Origin: Gordionus sp. m RMFG-2023
Taxonomy: Eukaryota > Nematomorpha > Gordioida > Chordodea > Parachordodidae
Reading direction: 5' to 3'
NCBI RefSeq assembly: GCF_954871325.1
Contig: NC_088778.1
Coordinates: 8,093,743 to 8,157,742 of the forward strand
DNA: 64,000 nucleotides
Below are positions 34,060-57,063 of the stretch, in pieces. Under the pieces are notes generated by a model, which was given only the letters and a program-made list of their open reading frames with translations, made no database searches and had not been told where the DNA came from. The first letter of the stretch is position 1. Each line of letters starts with the position of its first letter. The position numbers and the translations under genes were made by a program.

Positions 34060-35701
34060 AAAATTGTAATTGTCATGAATAAATAGTATTTTATCAAGAT
34101 TCATGGGACATAAAGAAGTCCTTTTTGCATTAAGTATTAATCCAGCGATGGAAAAAATTCTTTCAGTGTACTAGTTGCAGGTATACAAAAAACCTTCTCA
34201 GCTAAATTAGCAAGCCTAGGAAGTTTCAGTCGCTGTTAGCGCATCCTCTTCTAGTATACTATGTTAATACTATGTTACTTGAGTTAAACATAGCATTCTT
34301 GCTCTAGATTGCAATGTTGTTATAATCGTTGCTTGGAATGGAATGTTTACGAGCCATTTTGGGTATATATGAACTGGATATTTGACCATTTCCTATAACT
34401 TGAATCTCACTATGTGCATTTATATTATGCTCCAAAAGTTTTAAATGTCTAAAAATTGCAATGTGTAGAATTCGAATTTAAATATTCTAAAACAATTTTA
34501 AGATTTTAAAACCTCCGATCAAGTAGTCTCTTTCGAATTTCAAAATATAAATTTTATTAATAAAAATATATAAATTATTTGAAATTCGGTAATTGGAAAG
34601 CTATGATCAAGCTTTTTTGCATATTTTATTTTAGACAAAGCATATCTGAGCTAAAGCTGGTCAACTAAATCCGTGTATTGAAAAGTTTCAAAGAATGTTT
34701 TTTTATTTTATTTAGAACATAATTTATAGGAATCTTGTTAACACTACGGATACTTTCTAGCATAACTAATATGTTGTACCAGCGGGTAGGGCAATTTTTT
34801 TTTCCTATAAATTAGATTTGTTGGTGCAATGCAGTTTTATACTATCAGCCTCGTCAGTTATATTTAAAAATGTTCACAAATGTATGGATCAGAATCATAA
34901 TTTAAAATATGGCCGTAGGAGCATGTTCCATAATCTATAAAATCATATATATAGCCATACAATATTCATCTATGAACCACTTATCATTATCTGAAAATCT
35001 ATACCACAAGATTCATCAAATTTGTGATCATTCTCCTTAATAAGACAATATTAATTTCACGAAGTTATAGAAAGAGTTCCATCTTGTTATAACCAGTTTA
35101 ATCAGATATCCCATTTTTCCTTAAAAATGGATGCACGGTTTGGAGGATGTCCATGTTTATTCCACAATTGAAGTTTAAATATTTGAGTTAGGACAAAATT
35201 TACAATTACAAAGTATAAATTTTGTACCCTTAGTTTTCTTCATTGGTATAAAAACAAGGAAGGCTTTACTCATCTTCATCTGACGAAAATGTTGAATTGA
35301 CATAATATTCCTTATAAAATAAATTATAATATTAATAAGAATATAAATATAAATATACATACATTGTTGATTCAATATTTATTAGATTAAAAATCTTGAC
35401 TGAAAATTTAACAACAAAAATATAAAATAATAAATGGTGGTTGATGTGAATTAAAAACTCGGCTTAAATTATTTATAAAATTTGAAAAATCAATGAAATA
35501 TGTTTTCCCCATATTTTTTAAGAAAAATTTTAAGTAACTAGTAATGTTTAACGTTACTTAAAAAAAGAAATGCTGCCGAAGGTAACGAATGGCATTCCTT
35601 TTCTTCAAAAATAGTAACGCCGTTAGTAACGAATGACGTTCCTTTTCTTCAAATACGCCGTTAGTAATGACGTTAATTTTTGACTTTACTTTACAGCACT
35701 A
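34060..35701 (-). mobile_element. Decayed hAT transposon (zinc-finger/BED type)
   Basis: Minus-strand traces in hAT order: a CNCKFCP zinc-finger-like pair in the frame 35375-35175, LIKLVITRWNSFYNFVKLI at about 35050-35110 (the conserved TRWNS block), and the dimerisation domain at about 34060-34230 (ANLAEKVFCIPATSTLKE, then NLDKILFIHDN read across frames). The right boundary ends TTTACAGCACTA (read inward TAGTGCTGTAAAG), preceded by subterminal direct repeats GTAACGAATG ... TTCCTTTTCTTC at 35575-35665. The left terminus was not located. Non-functional. Confidence 0.7.
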
Positions 35702-36889
35702 CTCCTAAATCAATTTTATATATTTTTTAAAATCATTTTTTTTAAAAAAAATAAAACCTTAATTCCATTTTGCCTCTAATTTTTTATTATTATAGGAGCA
35801 ATTTTAAAAATTTGCAATCCCTAATTTACATATAATTAGCTTTCATGATATATTATTTGATTATAAATAAAATCAAATAGGAAACCAAACCTTTATAATA
35901 ATTACTAGCTATAGCGTAATTGAACTAACCGTAGTGTATTATTTTAAACTTGCAAGAATGAATTTTAATTAAAACTATTTAAAATTATACACCCCTTTCA
36001 AAATATACGTAAATATAATTTTTATATTATGATAATGTCTCGAGTGTTGAAATTGCTTTCCTTTTTAAAATGTCACCTAATTTTGAACCTTATATATTTT
36101 ATACATTTATTAATTAGTTTTTTAGATAAAAATATATTATATTATGTTTTATGAAATTTTAAGGGTTTGTTATTAGCCAACGGTATTAAAAAAATGTTAT
36201 AACATTAGTTAAACCCTGAGAGGAAAAGAAAATTGAACTGTTTGCTTTTACTATAATAATTATTATTGTGAATGGGCTTTTTCATTGAAAGAAAACTAAT
36301 TTTTTAAAAATATATTTTTTTGAGAAAATTTTTTAGAGTTTTTATGGTTAAAAAAAATTTTTTTTATATTAAAAAATATATAAATTAATGGCTTTATTTT
36401 TTTTTATTTAAAATAAGGATTAAATTAATTTTAATTTTTTTTCCCCCTCTTTTATATTAATTATTTTTTTCTTCTCTTTCTATAACAATAGTTATTATAA
36501 AAGATTGAGCATTATATTCATTAATTTTATTAACTCTAATGGAAAACATACTAAATGGGTAAAAAAAAATAGATATTACATATATCCACCCATATAGATC
36601 CTTTATTTATTTATTTTTTTAATTAATTTTCCTCATTCATATAAAAATTATTCTAGCATAGTATAGCGAAAACTGGTTATCATATTTCAAATAGTATAAG
36701 ATATAATTTCGTATTTTTTATGTGAATTTTTTTTATATCAATGTTTTTACCAAACACTTCACTTTAAGTATTAATTGAAATACGATTGCTAACATACACT
36801 CCCACCTCCCTCTATATAATCTACATATACGTGTTCAATACATTAATTACCCAAAGTTTTAAAAAATATAATTATTTATGTTTTAGCAC
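35702..36889. other. Upstream region of the LRR gene
   Basis: Very AT-rich, no open frame of note. A TTTTAG acceptor-like site directly precedes the start codon of the LRR gene (AG at 36885-36886), so a 5' untranslated exon could lie within this stretch. No core promoter could be assigned. Confidence 0.4.
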
Positions 36890-39800
36890 ATGTCAAAGAA
36901 CTGCAATAATCAACTATGCATATCTCAGTTTACTATTCTCTTGGTCATAACACCACTGATAACATCATTAGCTAATTCTAACAATCCTAAAACATCATCG
37001 TTTATCTACATTCCACATTTTTCGGATTCGCATGGCGGGCAGGGCAGTCTGATCAAGTCTGACGAGGGAAAGAGCTCCTATGCTAGACACAATAACGAAT
37101 CCCCGAATGATGAATCCGATAACAAAGAACCTCAAGATGATAACGGAACGTCGGTCATTCATCAAACAATAAAAGCCCACAGTATACTAAGTGCTTTATC
37201 CCACCATTTGGACTCCTTACTATCTCCGACACATTTTTGGCTGTTATCCCCTTCTTTAATCTCCCATTCAGCATCTCAGCCGTTTAGCATAAAATGCTTG
37301 CCGCTATGCAGCTGCAAATTGGATTTATTCCGATCTAGGTCCGAGACGACTTGCAGGAGCATGACTTACGAAACCCTGATGGACTCCTTGAAAAATGTGA
37401 CAGGGACTAACGTTAAGGTTATAGGTATGAAGAATACCACGGAAAATGATTATAATCGTAATGTTAAAGGAGATCAAGGAGCGATAGGTAATGTTAAGGA
37501 TATCATGGTAAATGATTTGTGGAAACGAAACAGGGGCAGGGAGAACAGGATAACAAATAACCCACCCAGCAAATTTTTCATTGACAGTCATAATTATTTT
37601 AATAGTGTGACTGATGATAATGTATACAAAATGAATGTCCATAACTCCACAAAGAAAAACCATTATGTCTACAATATAACAAGCCTGACATTCTCATTTA
37701 ATAACATACCCTATCTTAAAAGAGAAATATTTAAGACTATAGCCCTCCTGGATGAGGGGAAAGGACTGGACGAGCTCGAGGAGCTTTATTTTTACTTCAA
37801 CAAGATCATATCCATTAATGAGGATGTATTTGACGATTTCAACAATGTCAGATTAAAGTCAGCAGGAGATAGCAATAATTCCAGGGGCCTAAAACGCATA
37901 AAAATTGTGGAACATCATTGGCATCTAAATCCAAACGAGTACTTTTCGGAATTTCCGGTAAAATCTATTCGCCCCTTTGCCACCACTTTAGAACAATTGC
38001 AGATAAGTTCTCCGAATGTACGAGCCTTTCCGATTACTTCCTTAGGTCATTTTATCCGATTAAAGACTTTGATTATTAAGTCCGCCGTTTTAAGCGACGT
38101 TGGAGCTAAAAGCAATGATTCTTACCATAGTACAGGTAACATACCACCGAATCTCTACGAATTGCAATTGATAGGTGATTCTTTGGAGACCGTCCCAAAG
38201 TTTTCAGTTGTGACTAACCAAGTCAAAAAGTTTACCCTATCGAGTCTAGCACTGGTTAGAATTTATAATGATGACTTTGAAAATAACTTTTCTTCTTTAG
38301 AAGAACTTTTTATTATTAATTGTAATATTAGTTACATCCATTATTTTGCTTTCAAACCATTGAGTACCACTTTAGTGCATTTAGACTTGCAAAACAACAG
38401 ACTTAGAAATTTGGACCCTAGAACATTCCAAAATTTAAACAAACTGCGTGTCATAAATCTTTCAGGGAACGATTTGGTACATATTCTTGATGGTTGCTTT
38501 AATAATATGCCATCTTTAGAATTCATCTCCTTAAAATATAATAGGATAAGCTCCATTGGATTAATTCTAACCAATAGTTCTTCCGTTAAAACATGGCTAA
38601 TGAAATCCAATTCCCTTGGCGATGTACCAAAAAATGCTTTAGCGAAATTGCCCAACATAGAAACACTTGACCTGTCCCGAAATTTTATAGCGAAACTAAA
38701 AAAATTCAGTTTCGAAAATAACAAAAAATTAGTGAGTTTAGATCTATCTTCAAACCATTTATACCTGTTGGAGCCAAATAGTTTTAAAGGCCTAGAAGAC
38801 AGCTTGCACGATCTCAAAATTTTCCATAACCGAATTTCCTACATCGCTCCTGCAGTGCTAAAAGATTTAAAAAAGTTGTCACTTTTTGATTTGAGTTACA
38901 ATAACTTGACTTCTTTGAGTGTCGAGTTGTTCGAAAATTGCCAAGACAGTCTAACATACATGGACATATCATGTAAGTTTCACTTAGTTAAAGCAATAAA
39001 TATAATTGATATTAGTTATCATCATTTAGAATTTGACAAGTCTTAAAGATTTTAAGTTGCGATATTATCTCTTTAAATAATTATTTGGTGAGCTAATTTT
39101 AATAATATTTTTAATTTTATATTATTCTAAGTCCGCCTTATTTTTCATATATCTTCGACTTTGACAATTATAAAGAAAATTTTAAACATGTTTTTTTTAA
39201 CCAGTGATACAAATTTCGTACCATTTGATTTTAAAATCTTTTAATTTTCTCTTTTAATAAACATTTCTATAATTTTTTTTTTATTACGCTTAGTTAACCC
39301 TTGGCATTGTGATTGTAACATGAGAGTATTTAGGCTGTGGATGGAAGCTAGGATATCTAACCTCTTTTTTTTGCATCGTTTCAAGGCCAGGACAATACTG
39401 AGTAGAGCCAAATGTGCAACACCTTTACACATGATAAGTGTACCTATATCGTACCCACCATTGAACGCTTTCATGTGTGATTCCGAGATTAGGGAAATCG
39501 AATCCCATATTAACAATAGTCGGAAAAATTATGATAGAGGTCTTTACAATTATTCCTCTAACTCTTTTGACATAATACATGAATTTGGGGAAGAAGAGGA
39601 CACGGGCCCCGAAGAAAAGCATGACTTTACCACCACAGAATCGATGTCACACAGTGAAAATATGTCTTTAAACAGTTTTGAAGAATCTAAAGATTTTGCT
39701 GGAGAGGAAGCGAAGGTTGATATAAACGAAAAAGGGAAGGTATCCGAGAAGAATGGCACGTTATCTAATGCTCAAATCGCTACTATTCTGGCCAAACAAC

Positions 39801-40504
39801 AAAGTTTCGACGTCTTTTTGTTGAAAGAAATTAAAGGCTTATTCAATATACTGGACATGGTTTTTAATTCCAGCAATGCGAGCCATCTCGGAGCTAGCTC
39901 TCATCGTATCAATGACCATTTGTTTGAAGAAAGTCTGAGTCAACAACAAGGTCAGATTAAAAACCAACCATACAGAGGGCATCATCTATCTAGGCTGAGT
40001 CTGGCGCTATCAGGCATAGCAATTTTAGCGATCTTATGTCTATTTTATTTATTTTTCTACCGTGACAAGAAGGAATCCCATTTAAAATACGGGCCTAATC
40101 TCACATCCCATCTAAGCAACGTAGGTAATAGCGGTAATTACTTGTACCCACCTCATCATACTCTTTCGAGGCTCTCTTCGTCTCCCCTATCCAGCGGTCC
40201 TAGTAGTGACAATAACAATACAAAAAGCATTTCGAACCACTCCCCCTCTAATAGTAGAAATGCCAATTTCACTATAAGTTCGTCAGATCAGGGGAACGAT
40301 ATCGTTGCAAATAAATCATCCGGGATTATAAGTATGGATGATTCCTATTTCAATTCCAATGGAACACATATAGGAGGGCTCTCGTCTCAATTTTCGGCTT
40401 CGACCACTTCTTTAACTAGTCATTTGCCCGGTGGTCATAAGCTCGCGTTTAACAAATGGAAACCTGGAAGATTTCATAAGCTGTTTAAACGTGCGCCATT
40501 CTAG
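36890..40504 (+). CDS. Leucine-rich-repeat type I transmembrane protein
   Basis: Two exons, 36890-38972 and 39294-40504. The intron (GTAAGT ... CTTAG) splits a codon and restores the LRRCT hallmark FNPWHCDCN. Product 1,097 aa. An N-terminal hydrophobic signal (residues 6-28) is followed by a Cys-rich cap (KCLPLCSC and a later TTCRSM). A charged/Asn-rich spacer of about 90 residues comes next, then roughly 14-16 irregular LRRs to about residue 693 (clear units: LVHLDLQNNRLRNLDPRTF, LDLSSNHLYLLEPNSF), and the four-Cys LRRCT. After an acidic Ser-rich stalk there is one membrane helix near residues 929-950 (LSGIAILAILCLFYLFF). A Ser/Asn-rich cytoplasmic tail of about 147 residues ends the protein. 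Such proteins act in cell-surface recognition or adhesion; ligand unknown. AATAAA at 40548-40553. Not assignable to a named family such as Toll, because no TIR domain is present. Confidence 0.9.
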
Positions 40505-40553
40505 ATATTTTGTTGCACAATTTAAACTCATAGTTATCTTTCAGCTAAATAAA

Positions 40554-42949
40554 TTATTTACTCCTTTCTTAAAAAAAATTCTAATCATTGCTGAAACAGA
40601 TATAATTATAAAAAAATATATATTGTTTAACGTGATTTAAATTGTTTTCGGAGTTTATAGCAAAGTGATATACACCCCAAAAAACGAAAGCTTCTTATAC
40701 CAGCTAATTTGTATGCCAAATTTTATATATTTTTGCTACATTGGTTTTATTTTTTGAAATATAATATTTACAATAAAATTTTATGGGAATATTAATATAT
40801 TTTTTACATAATATAAATAAAATTATAAGGTGAAAACTTTATATCGTGAAAATAAAAATGTTATCGTATAACTAATGTATTTATATTGTCTTTTCCCTTA
40901 AAATTACATTCTTAAATGATTAATTATAACTTCAGGGTTTATTATTGTATAATTTAATTTTGCAAAATTAATTTTTCCATTGCCTATTAAAACAAACATT
41001 TTTTTTAACGTTGTAGATTTTCTAGTGTAATTTGTGCTACGTTTAATAAGTAATATTGGAGTTAAAGATGATTATAAATTTTGTAAAAATCATAATATGC
41101 GTTTATAGGCTAGACTTGGATAAACATCTTCATTTAAAGAGATATTTTATAGAATTCGAATATTAGATATTTTTTTAAATAGGCAATTGAAGTAATTGAT
41201 TTCCATTTCTTTCTATATTTGTGGATTTTCAATTGTAATTTATATTAAAATATCATTGAATAAGTTATAGATGAATAAAATACTAATATGTGCTGCTAAT
41301 GATATTATTACCAACAAAGCAGAAGATGGCATATCTTCAGATGTGGTTACTCTTGTAATTTATCTGGCTAGGCTTAAGAATGTTTAAATTTATAGATGAA
41401 CATTGTTTAAATTTATAGATGAACATATTTTTTTAGAGACATTTCATAGAATAATTAGAATATTAAATTAATTTTTATTTGGAATAGGAAATAGTAGAAT
41501 AGATGTTTTAGTGGGTGGTTGTGCAATTTTGTGAATTGGTTTCTCAGGGGTTTAATCTAAAATTTTATATAGCTAATTTTTTAAATATTGTCTAACTCAA
41601 GAAAATTGCCGTTACAATAGCTGATTTATTTAAATTTCTATTCGTTTATACTTGTTTAATTATAAACATTTCATCCAATTAAAAAATTCTCCTTAAGTTG
41701 AACGTGCTTGAGTTAAACTATCATCATTCTTTTTAGAGCTTAAAAAAGTAATTTTTGCTAAAAAAAATCTTTCATGGCTATATTTAAAGATAATAACTCC
41801 ATTTCCTATTTCCTAATTTAAAATCGCCGATAGTTTTTAAAAAGCAGAATAAAGGTGAATATTTACTAGAAGAATATAACAATCATCCACGTAATTCCGT
41901 TTACTAAATGCGCTACCAATATCGCGACAATAAAGATTGATTAGACTGGTTCCAAAATGTCCTACACAATTTTACAGCTGAGCCATTTTAAAATATCCTT
42001 TAATGAGATCAATTTTTTTATATTAAAATCGATAATTCTTCGATTTTCATCAAATTTATATCATAACAGATTATAATAATTGATCAGCTGTTAAATGGAA
42101 CGAAGCCAACCTTAGGCCAGAGGTATCTATTCATACTCTCGTGATTCTCACTGACCTATTCCAAAGTAATCAAATTTATAAAAGAGTTTTTTAAAAAATA
42201 AAAATTTTTTTTTAAAAATGATTCATAGTTATACAACCAATTTTGCAACATTCATTTGTTTATTACAAATAAAATGAGTAATATTGAAAATGCAAAACTT
42301 CCCTTTCACCAAAAATGGGCCAAATATTTCTAATATCCCAATCCTTGAACATAACGAATACTGATTATAGCAAATTTCATTTTTGCTATACCGGCACATG
42401 ATGCTAACATAAAAGAAGCTTTTCTTTATTTTATAGTAAATGAACAAATGAGAGGAATAGATTATCCTTGCATTCTTAAGATCAATTATATGTATGCAAT
42501 ATAATTTAAAATCGAAAAAATTTAGATGCCGGCTAAAATATTCTTCAAAAATATTACTTATTAAAAAATCTTTTCCAATTTACATTTATTTATCACATTC
42601 AATGCAGAAATAAATACATTAACAATTTATTCTATAAATTTTCTATCATACGTTCCTATCCAACCTGTATACCCAAGCTGGGCTTAGGTCCGAGTTCACA
42701 GGTCTCTGATAAATATAATTAGAACCCTTAATTTATTCACACTTTTAAGGCTAGAAAGAAAATGAATAAATTAATTTTAAAAAAGTGAAAAAATGATATT
42801 AAGGAAAATATATTTACTTTGAAAATCAAATCTCTATATATTACATTTATAATACAAATATAATTTCCGATTCATGAAACATAACATAAATATATTTTTA
42901 AAAAAAGGTATAAAATTCAATTTAATATTAACGAATATAAGAGTAGCAT
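40554..42949. other. Convergent intergenic region between LRR gene and MCM4
   Basis: AT-rich; 41380-41440 has a short tandem duplication (GTTTAAATTTATAGATGAAC twice). 41940-42125 resembles 48590-48750: both contain a GAGATCAATTTTT/AAAATCGAT core and a TGATCAGCTGTTAAAT-type end, suggesting a dispersed inverted-repeat element. 42660-42716 is the end of a GC-motif repeat (CACAGGTCTCTGA). No gene seen. Confidence 0.5.
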
Positions 42950-53933
<10,984 letters not shown>

Positions 53934-54753
53934 AATGAAAAAAGGCAAATTTCGCGGGTTTTTAAATATTTAACATCCACACACAATATAAGAAATAACG
54001 ATGTTTGTGATATAAAATGTAACAAAAGTTTAATATCGTAAAAATTGAGTAAAATAATGTTAAAAAGAATATTTTATATTAACGTTATATAGAATTTACA
54101 GCAAAATAATCTTTAGGTTTTCAATATTCAATTCCCGTTACTGGTTAACGGTGCACATACATACCTCCTCCTATATATCATTTTTAAACATAGTAGTTTT
54201 CATAAAAATAATATAAATAAATTTAATATAGTTCGGAGATTTTTATTCAAATATAAAAAAGAAAAATATGAAAAAAAAATTATTTATATCCCTAAAAAGC
54301 CCTCAAACATGGCGGATTTATGATGTTTAAAAAATACAAAGTTTTCTAATTGTAATCACGAGCATAGGAATAAATTATTTTGATATAACTAGTGTGTATA
54401 TTCTTTTATAGATATATCGATATTTATCATTAGTTTTAAAATTTTTAAATTTTTGATAGGTAATCGCATAATAAAGTTGACTGGTGCATATATGCACGGT
54501 CAACCATCGAGTATAAATTATTTTAAAAAATTCTTACAATTCTAATATAATGAATCATAATCTTTTGTGTTATACATAGAAAAATAACCGTCACTAGGGT
54601 GAGGGTTTGGAAGGAATTTATTTATACCCAAAGAAAGGTCATTTTAAAAATGCTAGTTATAAAATGTATTTTGAAAATAATTTTAAAAAAATTTTTTGAC
54701 CCACCTGAGATTAAATAGAATAATATATTGAGATCCTTTTAAAATATTTTATC

Positions 54754-57058
54754 TGTTAAAACAAGGAAGGCAGTGTGAAAACAATAAATTAAATAACTTT
54801 TTTTTATTTATCTAAATTTTATATATCTCTCTTTTACAATTTTCATTCTATATATATTTTTTATAATTATTTACCTATATACAAAAGAAGAATTTTATAA
54901 AATTTAATAAGATTTATTTTAAGGTTAAAGAAAAAGGGTTTAATTTGAAGTTTTTACATATAGAAAAAGAAAAGTAAGAAAGTAAATTTTTTTAGGTTAT
55001 AAAATTTTAAAGGTTACATTATTCATTTTATTTTTATATTTAACATATTCCACTTTTTTTAAGTGACTTCAGTCCTCAGTTGATCATCTTATCTATTGCT
55101 CTATTAGTCATTTGTTAGTAGGGCTTGAGCTTGTTTGTTCGTTGAATCATTGTTTGTTGATTTGCTGTTTGTATTTGATCATTCCCATTTCCATTTCGCT
55201 TTCAAATTTTTATTTTTTTTATCAAAAATTTTATTTATTTATAACCATCATTTTTTTCTAGATCGCAAGTCACAATTCCGATTTTGAGCTTGACTTTGAA
55301 CTCGTGAATTTTGAACTTAAAATTGTGTTTTTAAACTTGAACTTGTAATTTTTGAACTTGAACTTGATCTTCACTTCTTCCCACTTTAAAAACCTGTGTA
55401 ATATTTTTATTTGTTATTATGTTTGTTGTTTAGCCTCAGTCATATTTTTTTCATTGGTTTGTTCGAATCACTTGTTATCATGATCGTCTGATCATTCGCT
55501 TGATCGTCATCATCACATTAGCTTGTTCCAATCGTTATTTATTATCATTTATATTTAATTATCATGTTTATAGTGAATATTATGATCAATTTATATCGAA
55601 TAAAATTATTTTGGAATAATTGAAATGATAGTGGGTTAAATAATTTATTGGAATCATTCATAGAATAAGAATATTAATCATTGGGTTTGGGATATAGAAT
55701 CATATAATATTTTGAATTGTAGCGTTTTATATAATAATTTTTTAATTATTATTAAATTTCAATTATTTTTATTTTAAATTTAAATTTTACTCCCTTATTT
55801 TTCAATTCAAACAATTCATTCATATCAAAATTTATCTTTAAATTGTTCTTTATAGAAAAAAATTTCTTTCGCCTTCCATTTTTAACATATGATCTCCATA
55901 TCACATTCCTAAAAATATTTTTAATATCAATATATTTAACTCTTACCTTGTCTCTTTTTATTAATTATAAAAGTTTTTATTTTATTATTTTCTTTAATGT
56001 TTATATCATTATTTTCTTTAATCACAATTTTTTCTTTAATTTTATCATATAATTTATCTCTTTTAATTTATAAGAATCTATTTCGTTTTTATCATTTGTT
56101 ATTAATTTACATAATTCAATTTTATTCAAATTTTTATTATTATGAGATTTATAATTATAATGATCATTTCTTTTATTGTTACGTGTCGCTTTATCATATT
56201 TGTTATGTAATTTTCTATTTTCATAATAATTTTTATTAATAAATTTATTATATTGATTTCTGTTATAATAATTGTCTGTGTCACGATAATAATTATTACT
56301 ATGATTATTTTTATAATTTTGAGGTTGAAAATTTTTATTAGGATAATTTTCTTTAATCTCCATTACCGATTTATAATTACATAAACATTTTAATATATAC
56401 ATTGCTTCCTCTTAAGTTGAACTTTCATATCTTGATACCATTGCTTCCATAGCCAAAAATAAATTATCTGGTAAATTAAATTTTAAGCTTAAAGTAATTT
56501 TACTATCATAATATATGAAATAATTCTAATTTATCTACCGATTTTGTTTTATGATGCTCCCATATTGGTTTATTCATATTTTATAGATTTCATTATTAAA
56601 ATTTTATTTATGTTTCACTTTTTCATTTTAATCATACCTTACGTGTTTTAGAATTAAATAAACATAACATTCCAGAATCCTCTTTCATCTAGTTTGACCA
56701 TGTTCCATTAGCTAAAATCATATCTAAAATTCGTCTCTGAAAAAATATCTAAAAAAATCTCTGAAGTAGCTTTGCTGCCACCATGATAACACAAGGAAGG
56801 CAGTAAAAAAACAATAAATTAAATTACTTTTTTTATTTATCTAAATTATATATATCTCTCTTTACAATTTTCATTATATATATATTTTTATTTTTTATAA
56901 TTATTTACATATATACAAAAGAAGAATTTTATATTTAAGAAGATTTATTTTATAGTATTTAAAGTTTTTACATATAGAAAAAGATAAGTAAGAAAGTAAA
57001 TTTTTTAAGGTTATAAAATTTTAAAGGTTACATTATTCATTTATTTTTATATTTAACA
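54754..57058 (-). mobile_element. LTR retroelement fossil (tentatively Ty1/copia), short internal region
   Basis: Two direct repeats of about 292 bp (54754-55045) and 275 bp (56784-57058), each starting TG and ending CA on both strands, flanked by the 5-bp duplication TTATC (54749-54753 and 57059-57063). On the minus strand the repeat is followed by TGGTGGCAGCAAAGC, which resembles a tRNA primer-binding site, so the element points leftwards. The 1.74-kb interior includes a Gag-like, Asn/Tyr/Lys-rich frame (56402-56022) but no recognisable pol. It is broken and largely emptied; repeat divergence of roughly a tenth suggests considerable age. Confidence 0.85.
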
Positions 57059-57063
57059 TTATC

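Noticed and set aside
37325-38817. Minus-strand frames of 112 and 158 codons inside the LRR gene
   Set aside because: They are antisense shadows of a well-supported LRR coding exon.
56022-56402. 126-codon Asn/Tyr/Lys-rich frame as a host gene
   Set aside because: It lies inside the LTR fossil in the expected Gag position and orientation.
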